DNA of 9,235 nucleotides from JAFGIN01 sp050301235 (GCA_050301235.1 JBNKZD010000292.1:1-9235); one strand, 5' to 3'. Positions 1-7,254 are shown, counted from the first letter of the stretch. Notes: generated by a model not told the origin, from the letters alone. Numbers and translations are program-made.

Positions 1-1
1 G

Positions 2-253
2 AGCATTTTGTATCTTCATTTTAGTCACCTGTTGGGTTATAATTTATTGCTATTCTCTTTTTTTTGCTTGATTAAGAAAATACAATATAAAACTCAACAG
101 TGTGACATTTTATTTGTTAAGCTATCGCCGAGTTTAGATATAATTAATAAAAATGAAGTAGTGTTTGAATATTCAGGTATGAGTTCTGGATTGTTTATTG
201 TTTCTGTTAGAACGGATAGAGGATTGTTGAAAGAGGTGGTGAGGTTGTTTTAG
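2..253 (+). pseudogene. Fragment with a type IX secretion sorting-tail-like C-terminus, open at the left edge
   Basis: This frame is open from the window edge to a TAG stop at 251-253; the first usable start would be a TTG at base 8. The last 34 or so residues (about 149-253) read NEVVFEYSGMSSGLFIVSVR and then a short hydrophobic and basic end. This fits the pattern of C-terminal sorting domains of type IX secretion substrates (a short loop, SSG-L-[FY]-I-V-V, then a final strand). The first 38 residues are a low-complexity hydrophobic stretch unlike a secreted enzyme or adhesin, with no domain I recognise. A 19-base dispersed repeat (119-137) sits exactly where the sorting-like part begins. 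I infer that this is a decayed or rearranged gene end, not an intact small protein. A genuine 3' end of a long gene to the left cannot be excluded without the flanking sequence. Confidence 0.45.
119..137 (+). repeat. Left copy of a 19-base inverted repeat shared with 9092-9110
   Basis: The sequence aagctatcgccgagtttag occurs here and, as its exact reverse complement, at 9092-9110. Similarity continues outward with small gaps: TATT and GT before the core, and TATA, TTAA, TAAA and ATG after it, suggesting an element of about 40-45 bases. A 19-base match within 9 kb is very unlikely by chance. Both copies are translatable in the same frame as VKLSPSL, so the element may be a decayed coding piece or an intergenic repeat. 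Confidence 0.75.
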
Positions 254-357
254 GGGGTATTAACAATATATTTTTAAAATGACACATTAAATGCGAAGCA
301 ATCTGAAAAATTAATCCAAAATGAGTAATGAAAGCAAAGTAGGAAGCTCAGAGCATA

Positions 358-999
358 ATGAGAAAAAAAAGAGGCAGGTCAACAAGTTATGAGCATTTGA
401 GGGATAAAACTCGACAGAAAATAATTCCAACAGAATTCAGATACTCATGGAAGAATTTCGGATTTTTTTTCCTCATTGCCTGGATTTGGATACCTTTTTT
501 CCCTTTCATGTTGGCTGATAAAAATACTGGATGGAATGGATTGTTAGTCGCTTTTTGTTGTTCTACATTCTTAACATTGTGGATAATAGTACTACATTAT
601 TTGTTTGGTGTGAAGGTGGTTCGTGTTGATAATAGTGAAGTAATGATAATAAAAGGTGTTAACAATGTCAGGGTAATTTTTCATTTGGTGGAAGTTGTAT
701 GTATATCGAAGACGCAATTACCTCGTACAACTAATTGCGTCTATGAATTTTACTTGGGAAATAAGCAGTTTTATCGATTTACTGACTTCGGGCTCAAAGA
801 TAAAGACGCTACAAAGATGTGGTCGATTTTAACGACCTTTTTTACTGTGAAGGGGCAGTCAGTTGATGGGCTGGAAAGTAGGAAGATTATTACTGATGAG
901 GAGTTCAAAAATCGAATAAAAGAGATAACTTCACTTTCCAATGCTGAACAATGTAAACGTCAGAATGTTTTGAAATCAAGCGGTAATGATTGTGGTTAA
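358..999 (+). CDS. Hypothetical two-helix membrane protein with possible PH-like domain
   Basis: 213 residues, start ATG at 358. A purine-rich AGGAAG lies 11 bases upstream, an acceptable but distant ribosome site. The N-terminus is basic (MRKKRGR). Two hydrophobic helices follow, about residues 34-52 and 61-84, separated by a short DKNTGWNG loop. After them comes a soluble part of about 80 residues (85-165) with alternating hydrophobic residues typical of beta strands (VKVVRVDNSEVMIIKG, VRVIFHLVEVVCIS, FYRFTDFGL). The arrangement of two helices and then a small beta domain resembles bacterial PH-domain membrane proteins (bPH/DUF304-like), but I see no diagnostic motif and the match is inference. 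The C-terminal 45 residues are charged and look disordered. It stands alone, with AT-rich non-coding sequence on both sides. The function is unknown. Confidence 0.75.
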   Translation: MRKKRGRSTSYEHLRDKTRQKIIPTEFRYSWKNFGFFFLIAWIWIPFFPFMLADKNTGWNGLLVAFCCSTFLTLWIIVLHYLFGVKVVRVDNSEVMIIKGVNNVRVIFHLVEVVCISKTQLPRTTNCVYEFYLGNKQFYRFTDFGLKDKDATKMWSILTTFFTVKGQSVDGLESRKIITDEEFKNRIKEITSLSNAEQCKRQNVLKSSGNDCG

Positions 1000-1186
1000 A
1001 GAAATGCAGAATAGTAGTCTTTTGGGGAACTATTCGAACCATGCGGGCATGAATGAAACAGGTAGGTGTACTTTTTTTGATAGAAGATATTTTATTTGGC
1101 CGTTCATGTAATAATACCCCAGTATTGTACGTTTGAATACTAAAACGTTCAAAGCTGGATGATTACGATGAAAGAACCAATGGTAA
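1000..1186. other. AT-rich intergenic stretch upstream of the NlpC/P60-like gene
   Basis: No gene is supported here. It holds a short perfect hairpin, CATGC-gg-GCATG (1040-1051), and a run of seven T (1072-1078) about 20 bases after it. They are too far apart for a standard intrinsic terminator, but some transcript ending after the 358-999 gene is possible. AATAC-ccca-GTATT forms another small stem. Upstream of the 1187 start I find no clear Shine-Dalgarno sequence and no convincing -35/-10 pair. Confidence 0.4.
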
Positions 1187-1957
1187 ATGCTTAAAGTATT
1201 TTTGCTTCTCCTTACGATTATATCACCGATATTAAGCGGTTCGACTTCTGTCTTTGTCTCAACTTCAATTGTGGATACAGGAGCTCCACCGCCTATCGAC
1301 ACATCAAAACTATCTCTAAAATTGATCCCAACAGGGACCTATAAAAAGGCCAGAGAAAGTATTCTTTTTAACAAAAAGCAAATCGGTAGTACATGCACCA
1401 ATACAGGATACTCAAAAGATTCTCTTTACCAGATAGCCAAAAAAACGCTTGAAGAGTATATCCTTAATAAACTGATACCATTCTGGTATGGAACTCCCTG
1501 GGATTTTAATGGATACACGGCTACGCCGAATAAGGGTGTTATTGCTTGTGGGTATTTTGTTTCAACAGTATTACTTCATGCTGGATTTTCCCTTAACCGA
1601 TACACTCTTGCTCAGCAAAATCCCTACCTTGAGGCGGTTTCAATTCAGCTGAGCGATTCGATCCAGATCTACAGAAATGGGTTTATCGATTTTTACAAAG
1701 ATTTTAAACGGAAAAATAGTGATGGACTCTATTTTGCCGGATTGGATTGTCATGTTGGATTTTTATTGCATCGAAATGGTGAATTGATTTTTATACACTC
1801 ATCGTATATTGATCCCCTTTGTGTCACTATTGAAAACGTACAATATTCTCCGGCATTTACGGCATCACAAATGTACTGCATCGCAGAAATTTCGACCAAC
1901 CGAAAGCTTCTCGATTATTGGCTTAATGATAAAATGATTATGACTCGGACGAAATGA
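1187..1957 (+). CDS. Secreted NlpC/P60-like (papain-fold) cysteine hydrolase
   Basis: 256 residues. Residues 1-18 (MLKVFLLLLTIISPILSG) form an N-terminal signal peptide, so the protein acts outside the cytoplasm. The probable catalytic Cys121 lies in VIACGYFVSTVL at the start of a helix, preceded by FWYGTPWDFNGYTATP. Candidate catalytic histidines are His189 in GLDCHVGFLL and His204 in LIFIHSSYID. The order Cys, then His at the start of a strand, then a second polar residue is that of the NlpC/P60 papain-like superfamily, whose members mostly cut peptide bonds in peptidoglycan stem peptides. The set YGTxWDFNG / IACGYFV / GLDxHVGFL / IHS is one I associate with a little-studied secreted family in Bacteroidetes-like genomes. 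The exact substrate is unknown. The start is the first Met before the hydrophobic core; no strong ribosome site is visible. The gene converges with a lytic transglycosylase 29 bases away, fitting a role in wall remodelling. Confidence 0.8.
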   Translation: MLKVFLLLLTIISPILSGSTSVFVSTSIVDTGAPPPIDTSKLSLKLIPTGTYKKARESILFNKKQIGSTCTNTGYSKDSLYQIAKKTLEEYILNKLIPFWYGTPWDFNGYTATPNKGVIACGYFVSTVLLHAGFSLNRYTLAQQNPYLEAVSIQLSDSIQIYRNGFIDFYKDFKRKNSDGLYFAGLDCHVGFLLHRNGELIFIHSSYIDPLCVTIENVQYSPAFTASQMYCIAEISTNRKLLDYWLNDKMIMTRTK

Positions 1958-1986
1958 CCGTAACATTTGTGATGAATACAATTGTT

Positions 1987-2757
1987 TCAACGCAAAGGTG
2001 AATTGATTGTGTCGTAAGGTATATTATTTCCTGCTTTTGCTCGTGCGATATCAACAATCGCGAGGAATCTGGCAAAATAGTTACCTGATTGAAACCCAAG
2101 TTGCTGGATAATGTCATCGAGAGATGAACCATTGTTTTTTTTTAGCTTGTTAGTAATTCCTCCCTCACCGTGGTGATATGCAGTAAGAGCAAGAGAATAA
2201 TCTCCAAACTGCCGATGTAAGAAAGAAATGTACTGAACGAATGCGCTGGTTGATTTGTGTGGGTCTGTAATTTCACCTGGTGATAAGCCATAATTTTTTG
2301 CAGTAGAGGGAATGAACTGCCATATTCCACGTGCACCCTGATCAGAAATCATAGTGTCAAGATATCCGCTTTCGAGGACCGGGAGCCACCTGAGATCCGG
2401 ATGAAGCTTGTGTGCGGCAAGAGAATCGATAACAAAAGAGTATTCTGCTGCCCTGAAGATCGCATTACTCACAAACTCCTGTCGTCCCTGTTTAATCATA
2501 ATCTTGTTTGGAGACCGATGAATCTTTTTTATACTGTCTAAAGTTGTTGAGAGTGATTGATTTTGCACGACCGCATAGATTTTCAACGTGTTTTTATCGT
2601 AAATGACGGTCTTTGATGAATCGATTTCTGCATAAATTCTTTTCCAGAAATCTTTTTTCTCCAATAAAAGAGGACTAAGGTCTTTTCCCAAATTGCTTTG
2701 CTGAGCAATGGCATTTGACAGGAGAAGAAAAAGTATACTGAGAATAGTGTGGTTCAT
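1987..2757 (-). CDS. MltD-like lytic murein transglycosylase (SLT domain, GH23 type)
   Basis: 256 residues with a signal peptide (MNHTILSILFLLLSNAIA, cleavage predicted after Ala18 before QQS); no lipobox, so probably periplasmic. Lytic transglycosylases cut the MurNAc-GlcNAc bond of peptidoglycan to give 1,6-anhydro-MurNAc ends. The SLT domain spans about residues 105-240: catalytic Glu129 in LPVLESGYLD, then QGARGIWQFIPSTAKNYGL (140-158), then the substrate-cleft motif ALTAYHHGEGGI (190-201), which has HH where many relatives have NA or NH. The region before it (20-100) is an alpha-helical lead-in. Escherichia coli MltD carries C-terminal LysM repeats; none are present here, so it is a minimal form. 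The ATG lies five bases after the cdsA-like stop, without a good ribosome site of its own, so it is probably translated by coupling as the last gene of the leftward operon. Confidence 0.9.
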   Translation of the reverse strand: MNHTILSILFLLLSNAIAQQSNLGKDLSPLLLEKKDFWKRIYAEIDSSKTVIYDKNTLKIYAVVQNQSLSTTLDSIKKIHRSPNKIMIKQGRQEFVSNAIFRAAEYSFVIDSLAAHKLHPDLRWLPVLESGYLDTMISDQGARGIWQFIPSTAKNYGLSPGEITDPHKSTSAFVQYISFLHRQFGDYSLALTAYHHGEGGITNKLKKNNGSSLDDIIQQLGFQSGNYFARFLAIVDIARAKAGNNIPYDTINSPLR

Positions 2758-2762
2758 ATATT

Positions 2763-3503
2763 TTAAATCCGACTAACCAGAAATATCACTGCTGCTGCTA
2801 CAATAAAGCTGTTGAATCTATCAAGCACGCCGCCCTGACCTGGTAACCAGTTACTGAAATCTTTCACCTTATGGAGGCGTTTATACCATGATGATGTTAA
2901 ATCTCCTGAAAGACTCGAAATGGTTATGATTACACCCAATGCGAACGGGTTAAGCGTTGATGGCTTTAGTGCTGTATATAGCCAGTATGCCAGAATGATT
3001 GCAGATAAAAATCCACCTGCAGCTCCCTCGATCGTCTTGGCTGGACTGATAGATGGTGCAAGTTTATGACGTCCAAAAAGCTGACCCGTAATCTGGCTGA
3101 ATGCATCGAAAATAGCCACAACAAGGTACACAAATAGTATGAGTTGCGGGGGTGATGTATTACTGAAGCTGATAAAGCAGAAGCTAAGTGAGGAATAGAT
3201 GAGTAGTAAGGTTATCATATTACCAATTCTCAGCGGTTTTTGTGATGAAATCTTCAGAAGTTCGATAAGCCCTGTAATGGCAATAAATACACATAGAAAT
3301 GTAAACAACCATTTAACCTGAAGCGAGGCTATTATTGTATGTACAATAATCACATACGACCAGAATTTCAACCACTGCTTCTGCTTTGTTTCTTCAGGCT
3401 TTTTACGACAAATAATGAATATTGCAATTCCACCTGTAAAAAAAAGCGTTTCGACAATCAAAAGGATTTTAAAGAATGATTCAGTAAACAGTATTTGTTG
3501 CAT
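2763..3503 (-). CDS. cdsA: Phosphatidate cytidylyltransferase family protein (CdsA-like) with altered signature
   Basis: 246 residues with several hydrophobic helices. The family makes CDP-diacylglycerol from CTP and phosphatidic acid at the inner membrane, the branch-point precursor of phospholipids. Family motifs are clear: FGRHKLAPSISPAKTIEG (144-160, close to the usual KLAPxxSPxKTxEG) and the C-terminal signature starting at SGDLTSSWYKR (199-209), then KD (214-215), LPGQGG (220-225) and DRFNS (228-232). Two normally conserved signature positions differ: Gln223 stands where the usual HGG has His, and Asn231 where DRxD has Asp. The metal-binding region (GD at 200-201, DR at 228-229) is kept. 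The protein may be an active variant or a paralog for another lipid alcohol. The start is supported by AGGAA seven bases before the ATG. It follows the CDP-alcohol transferase by 18 bases, which would use its product. Confidence 0.85.
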   Translation of the reverse strand: MQQILFTESFFKILLIVETLFFTGGIAIFIICRKKPEETKQKQWLKFWSYVIIVHTIIASLQVKWLFTFLCVFIAITGLIELLKISSQKPLRIGNMITLLLIYSSLSFCFISFSNTSPPQLILFVYLVVAIFDAFSQITGQLFGRHKLAPSISPAKTIEGAAGGFLSAIILAYWLYTALKPSTLNPFALGVIITISSLSGDLTSSWYKRLHKVKDFSNWLPGQGGVLDRFNSFIVAAAVIFLVSRI

Positions 3504-3521
3504 TTGTAAGTTCCTGTTTTA

Positions 3522-4106
3522 CTATTGATGAACCTTTTTTCCTTTTAAAATCCAGTACAGACCACGCACATCACTGCGGTTCTCTTTCAGTATACTGGAA
3601 AGGATCATCTCTTCGATATTGGCCCCGATACTCCACACCATTGATAAATAAAAAACGACCGGGTTGAAACCGAACAGAAACAGCCACATGATAAAAATTC
3701 CCTGAAAATATGCGGTGATTTTTGACATGTAGGTATGAAATGAGTTCAATGGCACCCTGTAATGATAGAATGTCTTTATTTTTTCTATCAGATAAAAGCT
3801 GAGAATGGCAACAATTTCTATCAGGTGAGTTTGAATGAAATCCATTTTGAACACGATAAGACCGATAACCGCGCATATATAAGTTGCCATATCAGCGGAA
3901 GCGTCAAGTTTTGCACCAAAGTCAGTATGCAAATGGAAAATGCGGGCGATAAGTCCATCAGCGATATCACTAAGTAGTGCACCAAGAAGAACCCATGAAA
4001 AGACAGTACTGTTATGTGTAATGATCAGATACAGCATAACAGGCGCAGCACAAAGCCGGCAGAATGATATGATATTTGGTACATTTACGACTGATTTAGT
4101 GGCCAC
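3522..4106 (-). CDS. CDP-alcohol phosphatidyltransferase (PgsA/PIS-type integral membrane enzyme)
   Basis: 194 residues from a GTG start. The enzyme moves a phosphatidyl group from CDP-diacylglycerol to an alcohol at the inner membrane. The full family motif DxxDGxxAR(x8)GxxxDxxxD is present: DIADGLIAR (47-55), Gly64, Asp68 and Asp72 in DFGAKLDASADMATY. The N-terminus VNVPNIISFCRL is typical for the start of these proteins. About five to six membrane helices follow, and the protein ends with a basic tail. The frame is open for 38 more codons upstream, to a possible ATG at 4133 and beyond. I choose GTG at 4104-4106 because a strong GGAGG lies nine bases before it, the protein then has normal length, and it overlaps the gtrA-like stop by only 11 bases. 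The alcohol cannot be read from sequence: glycerol-3-phosphate (pgsA), inositol phosphate or another. Confidence 0.88.
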   Translation of the reverse strand: MATKSVVNVPNIISFCRLCAAPVMLYLIITHNSTVFSWVLLGALLSDIADGLIARIFHLHTDFGAKLDASADMATYICAVIGLIVFKMDFIQTHLIEIVAILSFYLIEKIKTFYHYRVPLNSFHTYMSKITAYFQGIFIMWLFLFGFNPVVFYLSMVWSIGANIEEMILSSILKENRSDVRGLYWILKGKKVHQ

Positions 4107-4527
4107 AGAGTGTTCCCTCCGTTTCTGATACATGATCGTAAACGAATCTTTTAAGCGCAAATAGACTGATTGCTGCAGTGATACATAGACAGATAACCCA
4201 GGCAATGCTGTGATAAACATGAAGGTGTTCGGTAAGAAAGAAATTGATTCCAGTGCCGATACACGCAGTCATACTATAATACAGATATGCTCTTAAAAGA
4301 CTGTTCCAATAGGGACCATTGTGTTTAAAGGTAAGCCAGCGGTGCATGGCATGCTGTCGGGCGGTACCAACGATAAACTCAAGTAACCAGCTGCTTGAAG
4401 CACGACCGGAGTGTAGGGGATTGATCCAGTAGATGCATTCATAGGTAATCCATCCAATTATGCCCCCGATAATAGCTATAAGTATCATTCTGATTTTTTC
4501 CGGTATTTTGAAAAATAATGACAACAT
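4096..4527 (-). CDS. GtrA-like small multi-helix membrane protein
   Basis: About 143 residues with four hydrophobic helices, the usual size and layout of the GtrA/DPMS family, thought to move polyprenyl-linked sugars across the inner membrane or to assist glycosyltransferases. Recognisable pieces are IGGIIGWITYECIYWINP (first helix), SSWLLEFIVGTARQHAMHRW (second helix and the conserved RQHAxHRWLTF turn), and a final pair of helices around ITAAISLFALKRFVYD. The frame extends to a TTG at 4563. I prefer ATG at 4525-4527: a possible promoter (-10 TATAGT at 4569-4574) would start transcription around the TTG. An ATG at 4488 after a GGAAA is a further candidate. It is the first gene of the leftward cluster and its end overlaps the CDP-alcohol transferase start. 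A partner glycosyltransferase is not visible in the window. Confidence 0.75.
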   Translation of the reverse strand: MLSLFFKIPEKIRMILIAIIGGIIGWITYECIYWINPLHSGRASSSWLLEFIVGTARQHAMHRWLTFKHNGPYWNSLLRAYLYYSMTACIGTGINFFLTEHLHVYHSIAWVICLCITAAISLFALKRFVYDHVSETEGTLCGH

Positions 4528-4568
4528 AGATATGTATGGATTTGAAAAAGTTATGGTGAACAATTAAA

Positions 4569-4595
4569 ACTATATTCAGCAACGGGGTGTGTAAA
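4569..4595 (-). promoter_or_regulatory. Possible promoter of the leftward envelope operon
   Basis: On the minus strand TTTACA (4590-4595) is followed after 15 bases by TATAGT (4569-4574). Each hexamer is one mismatch from the sigma-70 consensus, but the spacer is shorter than the usual 17. Transcription would begin near 4562, just ahead of the gtrA-like ATG. On the plus strand of the same gap, TTGAAG (4609-4614) and TATATC (4634-4639) with a 19-base spacer are a weaker candidate for the divergent 4668 gene. Confidence 0.3.
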
Positions 4596-4667
4596 GAGTT
4601 AGTTGAATTTGAAGTTGGGGAAATTTGGCAGAATATATCTTTTATAGATCGAGAGGGTTTCCACTAA

Positions 4668-6092
4668 ATGAAGAAATTGATATTGTTTGTACTCCTGTCT
4701 GTGTGTGCAATTCACGCTCTTGAAAAGGGGCAGATTGCACGTTTTCATAGAATTCTACGACAATTTGAATATTCCGGATACAGGGCATCAGACCGGGATA
4801 TTCACATTAATTTTGATTATCGGACCAATGACAACCAAAAAGCCCCTTCTGAAGAGGATATTACTTCAGATGCATTACGCCAGGAAGATTTTTCAAGAGA
4901 TATCTATGGTAGTGCAGGGTTTACAGGGACATGGCTAAGAAGCTCAGCCCTTGTCCAAATGAATAATAAAATTGATGCACATGCAGCTGCAGGCTTGTAT
5001 GAACAGTCTGTTGTTACCTTTCAACCACTAACAGGAATTTTTGATTCGAGTGAATCGATTCGTAGCAATCGATTATACTCCCTTTCTTACATATTGAATT
5101 GTGAAAAGCATTTCAGGACCAGAAGATTAAAAGACTTCCCATTTATAGGGATCGGTGGATATACTGCTTTGATGGGGAGCCGTGAAAGTATGGAAAAATA
5201 CAGAACTGCCAATAGAACTGGACAATATCAGGATGTTGATAAGGAACATGGATCTGATCTTTATATCAGTTCAGAATTCACACCCATTGCCGGATTTGGA
5301 AAGATGAGACCAGTCAGGCCCATATATCAGGCATTTGAAATCGAGAGGAATTTAAAAGCGACTTCTGCGATTTCAGCTCCACTTTCTGATCAGACCATTT
5401 TAAAGATCGCAGAACTTAATGGATCAATTAAAGCATACCAGTTACGAAATGAACAATATAGAAAATTTCTGATGAAACGTCTTGAAGAGATTATTAAAAC
5501 AGATTCGGCTGTTATTGACAGCAGTCTTGATGCCTATGCATTGTTCAAGGTATATGAAACTTTTGAAACGGAGTATCCGGAGTTTCTTGTCGGGTTTTCA
5601 GGATACGTTAAAGCGAGTGCTAAAGTCAGGTATGAGAGATGGCGTTATAGTGTTTGGGAAGATGATCCTTGGGATGACGATTTGATGTTGAATGAGGGAA
5701 GATATTGGGAACCGACAGATTTTGGTTCTAAAGGTACTGTTGATTATTACACTGATATCTGTTTGTCATTGTGCTATCCTGTAGTCAATAGATTGTTTCT
5801 CTCAATCGTTGTTTCTGGCCCCACATATCCCACAATAGATGGTGCTTTTTACCTGATGCTCACTAATAGATTATTCATAGAGACTGGTATCGATGCTGTC
5901 TGGGGTAATTATTACAGAACCTCGTTAATTGAAGGGTATTGCGATGTTAAATTGTACATAGAAAATCATTTATATCTGACTTGCAATCTGAAGAGAACAA
6001 TTCAAAAAAAAGTTTATCAAAAGGAGTTTTTTGATATCAAAAACCGGAAGCAATCTGAAGGAATCAGGCTTGGGGTGAATTATGATTTTTAA
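4668..6092 (+). CDS. Secreted protein of unknown function, probably outer-membrane
   Basis: 474 residues. A signal peptide (MKKLILFVLLSVCAIHA) with cleavage predicted after Ala17 sends it across the inner membrane. No lipobox is convincing. No enzyme motif or named domain is visible. Residues 75-220 and 300-474 are rich in alternating hydrophobic and aromatic residues with Tyr/Trp and Gly turns (VDYYTDICLSLCYPVV, LFIETGIDAVWGNYY, LYIENHLYLTCNLKR), as in beta-barrel strands. The chain ends in RLGVNYDF, and a terminal aromatic Phe is the usual beta-signal for barrel insertion. A helical, charged segment (about 238-305, DQTILKIAELNGSIKAYQLR and onward) may be a periplasmic insert. An acidic patch lies at WEDDPWDDD (330-338). 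The start ATG has GAGAGG about 11 bases upstream. The next gene overlaps its end, so the two are translated together. Barrel nature is inference. Confidence 0.78.
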   Translation: MKKLILFVLLSVCAIHALEKGQIARFHRILRQFEYSGYRASDRDIHINFDYRTNDNQKAPSEEDITSDALRQEDFSRDIYGSAGFTGTWLRSSALVQMNNKIDAHAAAGLYEQSVVTFQPLTGIFDSSESIRSNRLYSLSYILNCEKHFRTRRLKDFPFIGIGGYTALMGSRESMEKYRTANRTGQYQDVDKEHGSDLYISSEFTPIAGFGKMRPVRPIYQAFEIERNLKATSAISAPLSDQTILKIAELNGSIKAYQLRNEQYRKFLMKRLEEIIKTDSAVIDSSLDAYALFKVYETFETEYPEFLVGFSGYVKASAKVRYERWRYSVWEDDPWDDDLMLNEGRYWEPTDFGSKGTVDYYTDICLSLCYPVVNRLFLSIVVSGPTYPTIDGAFYLMLTNRLFIETGIDAVWGNYYRTSLIEGYCDVKLYIENHLYLTCNLKRTIQKKVYQKEFFDIKNRKQSEGIRLGVNYDF

Positions 6093-7161
6093 GAAATTAC
6101 ATGTAACCAGAGTTCTATTCGTAATTGGCATAGCGTTTTTACAGATGGTGGTTTCATGTAACAGGAATCCGGTCGGGAAAAATTTTGGTGAAAATATTGA
6201 GAATGTCCATATGCATTACAAGTCGGAGAGCTTATCATCAATAGGCCAGGATATTTCCGGAAGAATGTACCTTATGGATAGTGGGAATGTATCTGTTTAT
6301 ACATACGATAGTACTTTGGAATATGTATCTGATTCCTCTATAACAGACAGTATGTCAAATTATAGCCATGATTTACTTATTAAAGATAAAAAAGGTTCTT
6401 TGCTACTTCTATCTGATTCAAACATTTGCAGAATAAAAAGTAACAGTGATTCTTTCGATATTGATACAATCGATAGCTTTTCATATATAACAGATTACAT
6501 TGATGGTCGATATTCCGTTGATGATAGTGGCAATGTCTGGTTTTATGAATTGTATGATTTAGATAAATTTGATTATAGTACACTTTCCTTTAAAAAATGG
6601 GATGGAGAACAGCTACAAAGTTATAATATTGATATGAGTGATTCTTTGAAATCGTTAAAATCAAAGCATTTACATTTAGCTGCTGGGACGGACAATATAT
6701 TCCTTATATACCCAAAGATTTATTATCCTGGAAATTCAGAGTGCTCATTAATTTGCATGTGTTGGAACAAAATAAAAGCTGGAATTGCACTTAATGAATC
6801 ACATTGGAATTTAACAACCAATTTGGAGGCTGTCTTTGTAGCAAGTCAGAAACTTTATGTTATATACCATGAATACTATAGCTGGTCATCAAGAGTATAC
6901 CTTAAGGAGCTATTTGATACTTCATACAAATCGGATGTGCCTATAGGTGATAGCACTTCATATTTCAGGTTACTTAAAAGAAATGCTGATGAAGTTTTAT
7001 TGTATTCACCTAAAAGAATAGTGCAGGTAACTGACCAGATTTCTGAAAAAACATTATATTCAGATTGTGGCGCACTGTTTCTAGATACACTAAATCAAGT
7101 AGTTTTATATGACAGATACCGGAACAAGTTCATTAACGTCAGTGACTTACCAGGATTCTAA
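6082..7161 (+). CDS. Lipoprotein with beta-propeller-like repeats, function unknown
   Basis: 359 residues. The N-terminus is a lipoprotein signal: basic MIFKKLHVTR, a hydrophobic core, then MVVSC with acylated Cys26, followed by NRNP. The body contains several loosely similar units of about 45-60 residues built on a G-x-hydrophobic-aromatic pattern (ISGRMYLMDSGNVSVYTY, KKGSLLLLSDSNICRI, DDSGNVWFYELYDLDKFD, later EVLLYSPKRIVQVTD). This is the look of a beta-propeller or WD/PQQ-like blade series with Asp and Ser rich turns. No catalytic motif is seen. GGGGTG six bases before the ATG is a good ribosome site, and the start overlaps the preceding gene by 11 bases. I infer that it works with that protein at the outer membrane. 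It is visibly more AT-rich than the lipid-synthesis genes to its left. Confidence 0.78.
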   Translation: MIFKKLHVTRVLFVIGIAFLQMVVSCNRNPVGKNFGENIENVHMHYKSESLSSIGQDISGRMYLMDSGNVSVYTYDSTLEYVSDSSITDSMSNYSHDLLIKDKKGSLLLLSDSNICRIKSNSDSFDIDTIDSFSYITDYIDGRYSVDDSGNVWFYELYDLDKFDYSTLSFKKWDGEQLQSYNIDMSDSLKSLKSKHLHLAAGTDNIFLIYPKIYYPGNSECSLICMCWNKIKAGIALNESHWNLTTNLEAVFVASQKLYVIYHEYYSWSSRVYLKELFDTSYKSDVPIGDSTSYFRLLKRNADEVLLYSPKRIVQVTDQISEKTLYSDCGALFLDTLNQVVLYDRYRNKFINVSDLPGF

Positions 7162-7198
7162 TCACTCATTATTACTTTACTTATCAAAAAGATATATT

Positions 7199-7227
7199 AA
7201 GTACCTAAGGTACTTACGAATGTTTTT
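7199..7227 (+). terminator. Possible weak intrinsic terminator after the lipoprotein gene
   Basis: AAGTACC and GGTACTT form a seven-pair stem with a three-base loop (7199-7215), and TTTTTT follows at 7223-7228 after a short gap (acgaatg). The stem has few GC pairs and the gap before the T run is long, so this is a weak candidate. Because the palindrome is nearly perfect it could equally be a protein-binding site. Confidence 0.35.
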
Positions 7228-7254
7228 TAGACATTTATTATTTTGCAAATATTT

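Noticed and set aside
1022..1045. GGTTCGAAT-like string on the minus strand resembling a tRNA T-loop
   Set aside because: No T-stem, anticodon arm or acceptor stem can be formed around it.
1040..1078. Hairpin CATGC-gg-GCATG followed by seven T as a terminator of the 358-999 gene
   Set aside because: About 20 bases separate the stem from the T run and the stem is only five pairs, so it does not fit an intrinsic terminator; mentioned only within the intergenic entry.
1030..1302. 90-codon minus-strand frame overlapping the start of the NlpC/P60-like gene
   Set aside because: It covers the signal peptide region of a well-supported gene on the other strand, shows no recognisable motif or ribosome site, and its end is low in coding character.
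3571..3876. 101-codon minus-strand frame within the CDP-alcohol transferase gene
   Set aside because: It is a shifted frame of a gene with a complete catalytic motif.
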